Of a DNA stretch of 64,000 nucleotides, positions 32,760 through 42,411 are shown piece by piece. The position numbers and the translations under genes are program-made. Source of the stretch: Pleurodeles waltl (Eukaryota > Chordata > Amphibia > Caudata > Salamandridae). The notes beneath the pieces are model-generated. The model was not told the origin of the DNA. It ran no database searches and saw nothing but the letters and a program-made list of their open reading frames with translations. The stretch covers positions 847,739,978 through 847,803,977 of the forward strand of contig NC_090437.1 of NCBI RefSeq assembly GCF_031143425.1, read 5' to 3'. Within the stretch, counting starts at the first letter, position 1. Every line of letters starts with the position of its first letter.

Positions 32760-33830
32760 TCTTTCATGATGCAGTGAAAAGCGTCACTGAAAGTGATGCT
32801 CCGGCGATGCTAGGGCTTGCAAATCTGGCCCTGAGTATCAGAAATACAAGAATGTCAAAGTGACAGAAGAAGGATTTATCCTGAGGTGTTAAATAAATGC
32901 CATTCTAGAGAGGCTGCAGCAAGTGATGGAAGTGGCTCATGAAGGAAATTGTGGAATCGTTGCCACTAAATAAGCTCTCCGCGATTGAGTCTGGTTTCCT
33001 CATCTCGATGCAAAAGTTGAAAAACAATAAAATTCCTGTCATCTATGCAACTCCCTGTCCTCGAAAACTATTCCATATTCCTTGAACATGTTAGAGAAAC
33101 CCAAGCATGCCTGTGAAAGAATTGCTGTTGACTTCTTCGGTCCACTTGACAATGGACATTACCTGATGGTGATTGTGGACAAATACTCTCATTTCTCATT
33201 AGTTGGAGACTTCTTGTCCATCACTCAGGACAGTCATTGAGAGATTAGACAGCATCTCTGGGACATGGGGCATTGCTACAATTTTTAAATTTGGCAATGG
33301 CCCACCTTCTAATAGCATGGAGTTCAGAGACTTCCTCAATCTGCCTAATGTAAAGCCTCAGAAGAGCACACCTCTTTGTCCACTGGCTATCAGCCTCATT
33401 AAACATTTCATGTGTGCATGCTGCAGTAGAGAAGCTCAACCTCAAGACTATCTTGAATTCTATTCTATGAGCTTACTGTTCAACTCCTTAATCGACCACA
33501 GGTGAAAGCACTGCAACATTGATGTTCAGGACAGCCATAACGACCAAGTTACCTCAGTGGACCAAAGTCATATTTAAAACTGATACAGAGGCACGTACAA
33601 GTGTTTCGAGTTGTAAGCAGAAAATGAAGGCCTATGCTGACAAAAGGAGATATATGAAGGACATTGTTTTCAAATGAGGAGATCGAGTGCTTGTTTATCA
33701 GCAATAATGTAAATCTAATGCTCCTTTTGATGCCGAGCCATTTTGAAGTTGTAACCAGCAAGGGGCACATGGTGACAGCCAAACGCCCAAGAAAATCTAT
33801 CATATGAGATTACTCGCATTTCAAACAAGT
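32760..33830 (+). pseudogene. Gypsy integrase remnant
   Basis: It has the H-containing zinc-binding start (AHEGNCGIV, about 32935), a CHLCNS cysteine pair (about 33038), then ERIAVDFFGPLDNGHYLMVIVDKYS, where the first catalytic Asp lies (about 33130), and later PLCPLAI where gypsy integrases have a PxxPxxNG-type block. Multiple stops and frameshifts occur. A short foreign-looking patch at 32770-32840 (GCTAGGGCTTGCAAATCTGGCCC) resembles the end of the MITE at 5320-5832. Confidence 0.75.
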
Positions 33831-34043
33831 AGTTATTGTCACTGTAGAGACTGGGTCAGAGAGAACCCTTAGAGAATCCCATACTGTCCTTACTCCTACA
33901 TCACCAGCAGATCATGGACCTTCTGATTATTGATTCCCATTTTCCAAAGACATGATCTGGACAAGTCATAAAAGCACCAAGAAGACTTATAATGTGTATT
34001 TGTTGTAAAAAAAATTGTAATTTTTTATTTAACAGAAGGGGTA

Positions 34044-34255
34044 ATGTTGTGTCTTGTAGGTATGTATGATGGGACATTTTTGGATCCCAAAGGACTCCTT
34101 AGCATGATGACATATGTGTCAGAACATTGAAATGAATGCATGGTTAGAATGTGGAGTTTGTGGTTACACACTAAAGAATAAAGATGTGTATGTAATACAT
34201 AGCTCCATGTGTGGCGTATTCATTGGTGGGTAGCCAGGCTGGGGAGGATGCCACA
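34044..34255 (+). repeat. Gypsy 3' LTR, 212 bp
   Basis: It follows a purine-rich AACAGAAGGGG tract and starts TGTTGTGTCTTG, ending GGATGCCACA. It contains a GAATAAAG polyadenylation signal (about 34174). It shares about 130 bp with the 5' remnant. The right flank begins TATATG; without an intact 5' LTR start I cannot confirm a target duplication. Confidence 0.8.
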
Positions 34256-34314
34256 TATATGATAATAATGAAGACGAAGTAAAATAAAACAATGGCCTAT
34301 GATCGTACAACTTA

Positions 34315-34918
34315 GGGGGTCATTCTGACTGCGGCGGTCAGCGGTCACCGCCCGCCAAGCGGTTCCCGCCGAAAGACCGCTCTGCGGTCAAAAGACTGCG
34401 GCGGCCATTCTGGCTTTCCCGCGGGCGACCGCCAGAAGACCGCCGGCCGGCCCAGTGGGAAAGCCCCTTCAACAATGAAGCCGGCTCGGAATGGAGCCGG
34501 CGGAGTTGCAGGGGTGCGACGGATGCAGTGGCACCCGTCGCGATTTTCACTGTCTGCAAAGCAGACAGTGAAAATCTTTGTGGGGCCCTGTTAGGCATGG
34601 GCAGTGCAGGGACCCCCAGGGGCCCCACGGCACCCGTTCCCGCCATCCTGGTTCTGGCGGTGGACACCGCCAGAAACAGGCTGGCGGGAAGGCGGTCGGA
34701 ATCCCCATGGCGGTGCTGCAAGCAGCGCCGCCATGGCGGATACCCTGGGCCAGCGGGAAACCGGAGGGAAACCGGCGGGAAACTGGCGGCTCCCCTTTTC
34801 TGACCGCGGCTTTACCACCGCGGTCAGAATCGCCCAGGAAGCACCGCCAGCCTGTTGGCGGTGCTTCCGCCGCCCTCTGCCATGGCGGTCATGGACCGCC
34901 AGGGTCAGAATGACCCCC
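34315..34918. mobile_element. Harbinger-type MITE, 604 bp, TSD TTA
   Basis: The ends are GGGGGTCATTCTGACTGC and, reversed, GGGGGTCATTCTGACCCT. TTA is at 34312-34314 and 34919-34921. It is homologous to 31580-32156 but inverted, sharing the ACTGTCTGC/GCAGACAGT hairpin, the CCGGCTC/GAGCCGG hairpin and the GGTTCTGGCGG/CCGCCAGAA arms. It is GC-rich and non-coding. Confidence 0.87.
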
Positions 34919-34921
34919 TTA

Positions 34922-35934
34922 GTCTACTGGGGAAGCCAGGACTGGCCTCAGATTTTCTGGTTTCACACTGGGCAGTTCAGCCACTAGATGGGTATATTGT
35001 TCCCTCTTTCATTTTACATCCAAAGGTAATATTTTGTCTTTGTCTTTTGGGTAGCAGACAGAAGCCACATGAAGGCTTAGCTTGTTTTGGGGCTGAGGAT
35101 CCAAGAGAACTTCAAGCTGAGCTAGAAATAGGCATCTGGCTGTCAGCTATATTGAACAGTTAATTGTAAAAATTGTTGCTTACACATGATATTCACATGT
35201 GTTCCAAAACTGTCCCATCTCTAATGTACTGTTGAATCTGGGTCAGATATATGTACAATTATACAAATGGACACACTCCTATTCCCATTTAGTGCATTTA
35301 CCTGACCATAGGTTGACAGCCTGCCAAATATCATACAGTGCAGTACAGCTTCACAATTTAATGCTTCATTATCGGTGTGAATAACAAGTACCCCACAGAC
35401 TAATAATGTTAGGGAAATGTCAATGTTTGTTTAGCCAAATAGGCAAACAGATTGGATCAATGTGTCATCAGCCAAGCCTTATCAGATATCCATACCATAC
35501 CTCCCAAATGACCATACCCCATAATGCTGACAGAGGTGAGTACAACTGTCCCCAGTCATTGGTGACAGATTTTGAGCGCTGAGACATTGTTGAGAGTGTT
35601 TGATGTATGTTCCCTTACCCACCTTGTGACTCTTGCACAAGGTCAGTGGAGTTGGTATACCAGACTCCTCCTGAAATACCACATTTGCAAATGTGTTTGC
35701 TATCTGATTATATGTGATAACAGGACAGCTGGTGCTGGAGATGCATGCTGTCTGCCTGTTTAAACCTCACATCTAGCCTGACTGCATACTTTCATCCATC
35801 ACTGGAGGGGATGTTAAAGACAGCTTGTGTTTGGCTTGTTGTACCAACTAGTTAGTGACCCTGCCTGTTTTAGTATGGTACATGTGAAAATAACATACTT
35901 TTTTTATCTATGTCAACCATGCAGGTCACCTCCC
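34922..35934 (+). other. Left part of Harbinger C / unassigned, no gene seen
   Basis: No Myb1 exon 1 is recognised. The sequence just before the exon 2 acceptor (T-run, CATGCAG) is a good polypyrimidine/acceptor signal. The true left border of copy C lies somewhere in this stretch. Confidence 0.4.
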
Positions 35935-36189
35935 ATCAGAAGAAGGGGATCTGACGTGCCATCACCAAGAAAGTGCAGAGCCTTGGGGCCCACAGCCAAT
36001 GGAGCATCAGAAGAGGTGGGAGGACCCGAGATGCTGGGCCCGGAAGGTTGCAGAGGCCAAGCTGGGGATGTCCTCCCAACGAGGACAGGGTGCCCGTCAG
36101 AACACGACCCCCCCTAATGGCCTACATTTTACTGGTGGCCTAACCTGAGCTAGATGGGCATTTGAAGGCAGCACAGCTGCCACAAGGGG
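35935..36189 (+). pseudogene. Myb1 gene, exon 2, copy C
   Basis: The acceptor is ACCATGCAG and the donor is GGGG|GTAAGTAC. The same exon as in copies A and B encodes the LW..AITKKVQSLG..S core (the conserved Trp is mutated to a stop, TGA) and the RRWARKV...LGMSSQ segment. Acceptor and donor are both intact here, which confirms the exon borders inferred for the other copies. Confidence 0.75.
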
Positions 36190-36234
36190 GTAAGTACAGA
36201 CCTAACTCATGTTTGTCTCTTGTCTCTTCATCAG

Positions 36235-36275
36235 GTCATTTAGTGAGGGAACCGAATTTTGGCTCTGACAATGTG
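36235..36275 (+). other. Candidate 41 bp mini-exon of Myb1, copy C
   Basis: It is bounded by TTCATCAG and GTAAGTAC. A weakly similar sequence follows exon 2 in copy A (about 4878-4912), but no clear match is seen in copy B. It could be a small alternative exon or chance. Confidence 0.25.
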
Positions 36276-38072
36276 GTAAGTACAAAGTATCACAGATCTC
36301 CTGGTTACACATTGATGTACCGTAGCCTTCTATAACACACAGGTGTGTACATACAAATGTATTTAGAGGCATGTTACTCAACTATGTTGTCCCCTCAGTA
36401 CAGCAGCATATTGTGGTGCACATATTACTGTGTCATATGTGTACCAATATACAGCATTTTCTACTCTGCTATTTGTTAATACTCATCAATAGGTCACTCC
36501 TCCTAATGTCAGGTGGTAAGGTGTGTAGGTCCTTGGTCTCTGTCCTCTGCAATGTCTCAAGATTCCTGTCTATGTGCAACATAGAGTCTGACATATTCAA
36601 GTCATCTTTAGTTATCGAATGCTATCTGATAAGTGACAGCGGCATGCGAGGCTGTGATGTCCATTTGACATGTCACATGACATACAACGTTAACACTTTC
36701 ACACCTGTTACACAGTAATCCCCCTTGGTAAGTGAGGGATGTACATTGACAATTGTGAAGTCTCATCAGAGTGGACAACATGCATGTTGGATACCACTGA
36801 GGTGTTGCAACATTTCTATGGGCATACATATATTGGCATCAGAGGCTAGGAATGTTACTACCTTGCTGATGTTCTGTTAGTAGAATGTGGCCACACAGCA
36901 TTGTCCTTGGCATACTGTTGTAGGCATGACACATAGGCAATTGTAGCCTCTACACAGTTACAATCTTGAAAGATATGTATCAACATCATGTAGCAATTGA
37001 AAGGTTGGAAATAGTTATGTCTACTTGCTGTTGCTATGAAGGATGTGGCAAATGAGTCCTGGCTATTTGGGAACCTAATGTTGGCAATGACACCTATGTG
37101 GAGCATGTGTGGTAGTTCACATACACGTGTGAGTAGCATTGTACGTGTATGTGACTTGCATCATGGTAAGTGTGCCTGTCATGTTTGCAAAACATGTGCT
37201 TTGGCCCTGAGAATCTTCCTCAGATATATGTAAGGCTTGCCATGTCTGATGTGTGTGTGTAGCGATTTAGCCACTCAGTCAGTGGCCCATTGATGGATTA
37301 ATGGCATGAATATGTAGGTCTGATTGTTATCTTTCTGTATGGTGGCCTACATGTAAGGTTCACTTTTTTGACATCTTGTGGTTGTGTGTGGGACATAGGT
37401 CTGAGCTTAATTGGTCTTTACATGACTGTTAAAGTTTGTTTTTTAGAAGACCAATGACCAGATGACTTGGTCCACATTGTATTTTCAATTTGTGATACAT
37501 CACTATTGGGGTAGGTGTGTGTGACATGTGCTCTGACTCCTTAACCTTAAATTGAAATGTTTGAGTTGTTACAGGTTTGCTTATGTCCATTGTGTATGGT
37601 TGTAAGTATGTGAAATGAAGAAGGTATGGCTTGTCTACACTAGCCCTGCTTGCCTTTACAATATGTCATAGCCTGGTACATGACTTTAGAGTAAAATATT
37701 TGTCTGTGTTGAGTATTTGTTTTTGATTAGTGATAAGCAATTTCACATTCCTAAACTATTTCTTGATTGGTGCTTGACTATGATGTTGTGGATGGGGAAC
37801 ATGTATCATGTGGCAAAGTCAGCTTGTCATGGTATGGTTAGTGTGATTGGTCAACTTCATTCATGGTACTCTATATGTAAGGTAGGTAGCTTAGCTGGTG
37901 TTTAACAATGTTTATATTGAGGGACATACATCATATTTTGTTGTGACCTGACAGCACTTTACTAGCACTACCTGGGGATGTTGGTGAACAGTATGTAATG
38001 AGACTTGTGTACTGTATGATGCAAGTGTTATTTTGTGAATATGATGACCAGACCCGACTTTCTGTTTTTCAG
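36276..38072 (+). other. Myb1 intron, copy C
   Basis: No gene is seen. It is partly alignable with the intron of copy A outside A's MITE. It ends in a TTTCTGTTTTTCAG acceptor at 38072. Confidence 0.6.
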
Positions 38073-38679
38073 CATCAGCACCAGCAGGCAAAGGAGACGG
38101 GGCACAGCTGAGTGGGGAAGCATCTGGCCACGGGGCCTCCAGTCACGAGAACACTGACAGCAAGGGACCCAGTGACCCAGAGGGTGAGAGGAGTGCCACA
38201 GGGGAGATCGGATCCAGTGCATCTTCTTCAGAATCCTCCTCCAGTGGCCACTCCCTAGTTGTGACGGACCCATCTGGGTCCACCACAGTACCATCTCTGT
38301 CCACCAACCCCCATTCTATCACCGTCCTCCCTGTAGCTCCCCACCCAGTTGGCTATGCCCGCTCATCCCAGAGGGTGGGTGTTTCCTTTGCCACTGGCAC
38401 CTGTGCCCCAACCCCGTTAGCCCTGATTCCCTCAGTGAGGAGGCTATTGACCTCCTGAGGTCGATCTCTGTGGGTCAATCGACCATTGTGAATGCCATCC
38501 AGGAACAGGCAACTCAAACACAACAGAGCAATGCGTTCCTGGAGGGCATTCACGGTGCACTGGCTGGCCTACAGAGATCATTTCAGGCTCTGGCCTCCAC
38601 ACTGACGGCAGCCAGTCACCCCTTGTCTACTGTCCCCCCTCCACCTTCTTCTTCCCAGTCCAAATTCCCCCTTCCCTGA
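38073..38679 (+). pseudogene. Myb1 gene, last exon, copy C
   Basis: It encodes a Gln/Gly/Ser-rich start, an acidic-Ser stretch (SSSESSSSGHS), the PVAPHPVGYAR..QRVGVSFA.GT block, and the helix IVNAIQEQATQTQQSNAFLEGIHGALAGLQRSFQ... (readable 38470-38679). A frameshift separates frames 38261-38458 and 38470-38679. The TGA at 38677-38679 may be the genuine stop or a decay stop before the Thr/Pro tail. Confidence 0.7.
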
Positions 38680-39560
38680 CCCAGCCAAAGCACACAAACA
38701 GACAAGCAGGCATCCACCTCAACATCCGAAGGTAGTGCAGACAAACTTAAGCACCTCAAGACATACCATTGGCAGGCACACAGATAGCAGACACAGCAAC
38801 TGTCACGACATGCCCTGATACCCTCACCACCCCATCACAGACACAATACCTGACACACCTGGAGACACCACACCAACATTCAGTGATCCAGCCACCACAC
38901 CTATCCTAACCACAGACAGCACCACAGCAGACCTTCAGACATCCACCCCAGTCACCACACCTGCAGACACCACAACCACTGACATGCCTACATGCAGCAC
39001 ATCCACCATACCTGCAGTCACCACCCCAACTGACAGCCACCCAGCCACCACAGCATCCCCCAGCACCTCCACCCCCCTCAGCCCAAAACACAAACACCTT
39101 CACTCACCCACCCAGCAAATACCCACCACCCACAAGCACACCTCCCACAAACAGGCACCCAAGACATCCACTCCTAAATGTCATACAACCACTCCCTCAC
39201 CCTCCACACCCAAACCCCCTTCTGATGACTGTCCTTGTGCATCTAAGAAATGTTTCCTTTGCAAGATTGACCTTTTCCCCAACTCCTCCCCTGTGACACC
39301 CTTAAAAGATCTGTTTCCCTCCACAAGGCCATTCCTTCTACCTTCAAGACCTCTCCTACCCCACCTGCCAGCACCCATGCCCCTCCCCACACCAAAAAGA
39401 TGTCCACCCCTCCCAAAAAGGTCTGGCACTCCCAAGCCACAGCCTAAACCGTCCCTCTCAAGCCTAAGCCCACCCTCCCCTCCCTCACCCCACAAGGATC
39501 CTTGTGGTGCGTCCCTGCCCCCTTTAAACCCCAACCTGTGGAGCTTAAATGGCAGTCAGG
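38680..39560 (+). pseudogene. Thr/Pro-rich tail of Myb1, copy C
   Basis: A 251-residue open frame (38984-39736) is dominated by Thr, Pro, Ser and His, with CPCASKKCFLCKIDLFPNSS at about 39228-39287, three to four clustered Cys that could bind metal. The Cys-containing block is shared with copy B. The rest is low complexity. If translated with Myb1 it would be a disordered tail with a small Cys motif; if not, it is 3' untranslated sequence. Confidence 0.45.
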
Positions 39561-40269
39561 AGTTAAGCTGTGGCACCAATTTGTGCCTCTGGTGCAAGAA
39601 AATGTATATATGGACTGGCCAATGGCCTTGGACTTCAATTATTATTATTTTTTTTACAAAAATTAGTATAATGCATTATAACCAACTAGTTGCTGGTTTT
39701 CTGGTTATATCCGCCCTGCATTTCCTTTCCTCAGTTTGAGTTGTTCCTGGTTGACATTGGCTGTGCATCAGTATTCGTGTGTGTGTGCTGCTTGATGCTT
39801 CTGGTATTATCTGGGCAGTCTGTGAAGTTGTGTGCAGTGCTTTTATCCCCCAGGGAGAGGGTGTGTATTTTTGTGAAGGTTATGTGTATGTAGCTGAAAT
39901 GTTTTTGTCACTGTGATGTGTTGTGTTAGTGTTGGTAGGTGTTTGTTGTAGTGCCTTGTGGCTTTGTGTGTTTGGACTGTGAGTCCTGCATGTATTTTGC
40001 ACGGTATATTAGCTTTGGTGTACTGTGTGTGATATGTGCATGTCGATTAATAGGTTGTATGATGGTGTAATTGTGTGCGTTTCATCAAAGATGGTTGTAT
40101 ATTGTGTTCTATTTGTGTGGAGTCCCTGGCCAGTGTCAGTTGTGAGTGTTTGACATGTGTTTATATTTGTGCGGCTGTGGTGTTGTTATGAGTTCTTACA
40201 TTGTATATGAATTTGAGAGGCTGGGCCTCTCCTGTGTTGCGTGTGTAACTGTGTGTTATTGACATCTTG

Positions 40270-40287
40270 TGTGTGTGTGTGTGTGTA
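40270..40287. repeat. (GT)n microsatellite
   Basis: A short GT run in the 3' region of Harbinger C. Confidence 0.8.
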
Positions 40288-40528
40288 CTGGCTTCCGTGT
40301 GCATGCTATGTATGTGTAGGTGTATTTGTTGTTGTATGTGAGTGTGTGTCACTGTACTATTACGTGTGAGTGTAGCCCTCACACGCCCCTCCCTACAGTT
40401 CCAATTCATTCATTTTACAACTGCAACAGGTGAGTGTGTGTACTTACGGTTGTTGTCTTCCTCATCAGCATTGATTCTGTTGTCTTTCTGCGAGCAGGAG
40501 CAGCGGGATGACGTCTAGATGTGGTTCC

Positions 40529-40561
40529 ATGGTGGCTCCGGATGAGTATGTTTTCCTGGAA
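40529..40561 (+). other. Candidate 11-codon terminal exon with splice donor, copy C
   Basis: ATG plus ten open codons are followed by GTGAGTGTCTCC. It matches the copy B unit at 23638-23670 in length, start and donor while differing at many internal bases. The reading direction is outward toward the transposon end. Confidence 0.3.
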
Positions 40562-40907
40562 GTGAGTGTCTCCTTTTATATTGTTCGTTTTGCCTGGTGT
40601 TCTGTGGTGGTCCGACCGCAGCAGAAATCTTGGTGGAGTCCAACCTCGTAATGAGTATGGCAGAAACATGGGCTCTGCCGGATTGGTAGGGGCTCAAATC
40701 TACTGCAGCGGTCTGACCAAACTGGTGTTTCCGGCGATGCTTTGGCAGGATTCTGTGTGCACCACCGACAATGTCATAATCTTGGGTCTTCTCCACCAGC
40801 CTGTTGGCTGGTCGGACCACCACCAACAAGGCAGTCCTTGGACCATCAAACTCGTAATGAGGCCATTAGTGGTTCATAAATGGCAACTGAAATCCCCACT
40901 AAGCGAT

Positions 40908-41330
40908 TTATAAACCCCCCTGGAGTGTAGAGAGGAAGTCAGCTAGAAAGACTACCACCAAAGACTCACGGCCTGTGTTAACTGATCTAAAGTACACATT
41001 GACTAAGTACAGCTCACAAGCATCTGGGAATAAAAGGAAGAGGCATAGAACACCATCACATGCTGTCTCCACCTGCCTTACCAGGCAGCCCAGATCTGAA
41101 GCCACCCATGTTGATAGACCACCAGAAGTTCTTCCCCTTCCCCCAACACCGTTCTTTGCAACTTTAGAATAAGTAGCATACCCCTGGGACTCAATTTCAG
41201 TAGTCAGCCACGTCTCTTGGAACAAGCAAATATCAGGCTGGGTTGTAAATGGAACCCAGTAAAGGTTTTCTAACTTCCCCTCAGACCAACTACATCCAAT
41301 GACAGAACCTTAACAGACTTTGATACCTCC
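40908..41330 (-). pseudogene. LINE endonuclease domain fragment
   Basis: The minus-strand frame 41225-40908, extended upstream to about 41330, reads PDICLFQETWL, then GRGRTSGGLSTWV and later ELYLVNVYF, the APE-type endonuclease motifs of a non-LTR retrotransposon (the QETW catalytic Glu and the SGGL block are clear). It stops at Harbinger C's right flank. No reverse transcriptase is seen on the other side. It is a different copy, and by its motifs probably a different subfamily, from the LINE at 57450-63994. Confidence 0.75.
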
Positions 41331-42407
41331 ACCAAAACCTCAACCCAACTAGAAACAATACTGTGGGAGCATAGAGTTTCCCTTTGCCCTGGCATCATCC
41401 TGAGGGACTCCACCGTGGCTGGAGATCCTTCTGCTGATAGTCAGACACTTTAATATCAGCATCATGGCTAGTATCCTTTGTCTGTGTGTCCTGACTTAAA
41501 AAGGATTAACCTTAGAAGTGGGACTATCAGTCAATTGATAAGACAGGTCTACCCAAGGTTTCCACCCCCACTACCAGTTAATTGCTCCATACCAACACCT
41601 GCCCTCGAATGTACCACTCAAAACCCTTTACCTAGTCGACAGGAGTTTCCCATCTTGGCGATAAAGTTAATTCTAGCACCAGCCTGCAAACCTGATGGGA
41701 TGCAATCTTCCCCACCACCCATGGAGCCAATATGGTCCTGATGCCCTACAGTAGACAGTCAGTTGACCCCATATTATGTATCAAAATGATTCTGTGTTGG
41801 AACTGAAAATAAGCCACTCCGCATACTACATGAGAAGTTTGGCATAAGAGAGATTGCCTGCAGAATTCAAATATGAGCAGTGAAGTTCTGGACAGCCAGG
41901 GATCGATTGAAGTAACCTAAGAGAAGGGGCTCTATGCTAGACCTATCTAATTGCTCACTAAATAGAACAAGTTTTGCTAAGGATGTAGATCTGCAGTTGA
42001 TGACGCAGTTACCACCTCAATCCGCCCTACCTCGTCCAATCCACTCTCTTCAGATGGAGCATCTCTCTTGTGAGGGCAAGGGGAAAACCTCTGAACTTAA
42101 AAACATTTCATATGTGCAAAAAGAAGCCCGACATGCTCCATCATAAGAATAAAGCGCTACTATGCTTCAGACAGTTAGTAGTGCAATGGACCACTGCCAG
42201 GCAAGTATACAGAGAAGGTAAATGTAATAAATGCAGGATAATGGGCCTGCACAGTTTAAACTTTGCAGATCTGAAAATTGAAATATTGTTTTTTTTTAAA
42301 CAGTTTAACATTTAAAAACAGCATCAAATGCATTGTGGACTCAGCTGCACAAGAGTCTCAGGGGTATAGGAGGAGTTTACAAAAATAAAAATTGGGCTGA
42401 GGAAAAG
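41331..42407 (-). other. LINE 5' part or unassigned, no clear gene
   Basis: This is the sequence upstream of the endonuclease fragment. It may include the old LINE ORF1, but the frames are short and broken. It contains T and A runs (42290-42300). Confidence 0.35.
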
Positions 42408-42411
42408 CGAC

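Larger units (their letters stand above)
18590..34255 (+). mobile_element. Ty3/gypsy LTR retrotransposon, decayed and split by insertions
   Basis: In order the element has a 5' LTR remnant (18590-18742), gag with a zinc knuckle (21606-22334), a reverse transcriptase start (22911-23322), an 8.1 kb Harbinger insertion, the rest of reverse transcriptase (31404-31576 and 32160-32360, split by a MITE), RNase H (32460-32715), integrase (32900-33830), a polypurine tract near 34033-34040 and a 3' LTR (34044-34255). The two LTR copies share about 130 bp, including GAATAAAGATGTGT and ATTCATTGGTGGGTA. It has stops in every domain and lacks an env-like gene. Without the three large insertions it would be roughly 5 kb. 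Confidence 0.85.
34922..40865. mobile_element. Harbinger copy C (Myb1 half and right end)
   Basis: It contains Myb1 exon 2 (35935-36189), a long intron, the last exon (38073-38679), the Thr/Pro tail (38680-39560) and the 3' region. The right end, reversed, reads TGGCCTCATTACGAG and is followed by TTA (40866-40868), matching the CTCATTAT ends and TAA/TTA target of copy B. No transposase, Myb2 or Myb1 exon 1 is seen to the left, so the left part is missing or unrecognisable. The left border is only an upper limit. Confidence 0.7.
39561..40865 (+). other. Harbinger C 3' region and right end
   Basis: This is T/G-rich non-coding DNA with a (GT)n run at 40270-40287. The last 430 bp (40430-40865) resemble the left end of copy B reversed, including the ATG..GTGAGTGTCTCC unit at 40529-40561. 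It contains several GGCGG/CCGCC-like words and ends in the inverted repeat. Confidence 0.55.

Noticed and set aside
34338..34987. Overlapping frames of 110-130 residues on both strands
   Set aside because: They are shadows of the palindromic GC-rich MITE at 34315-34918.
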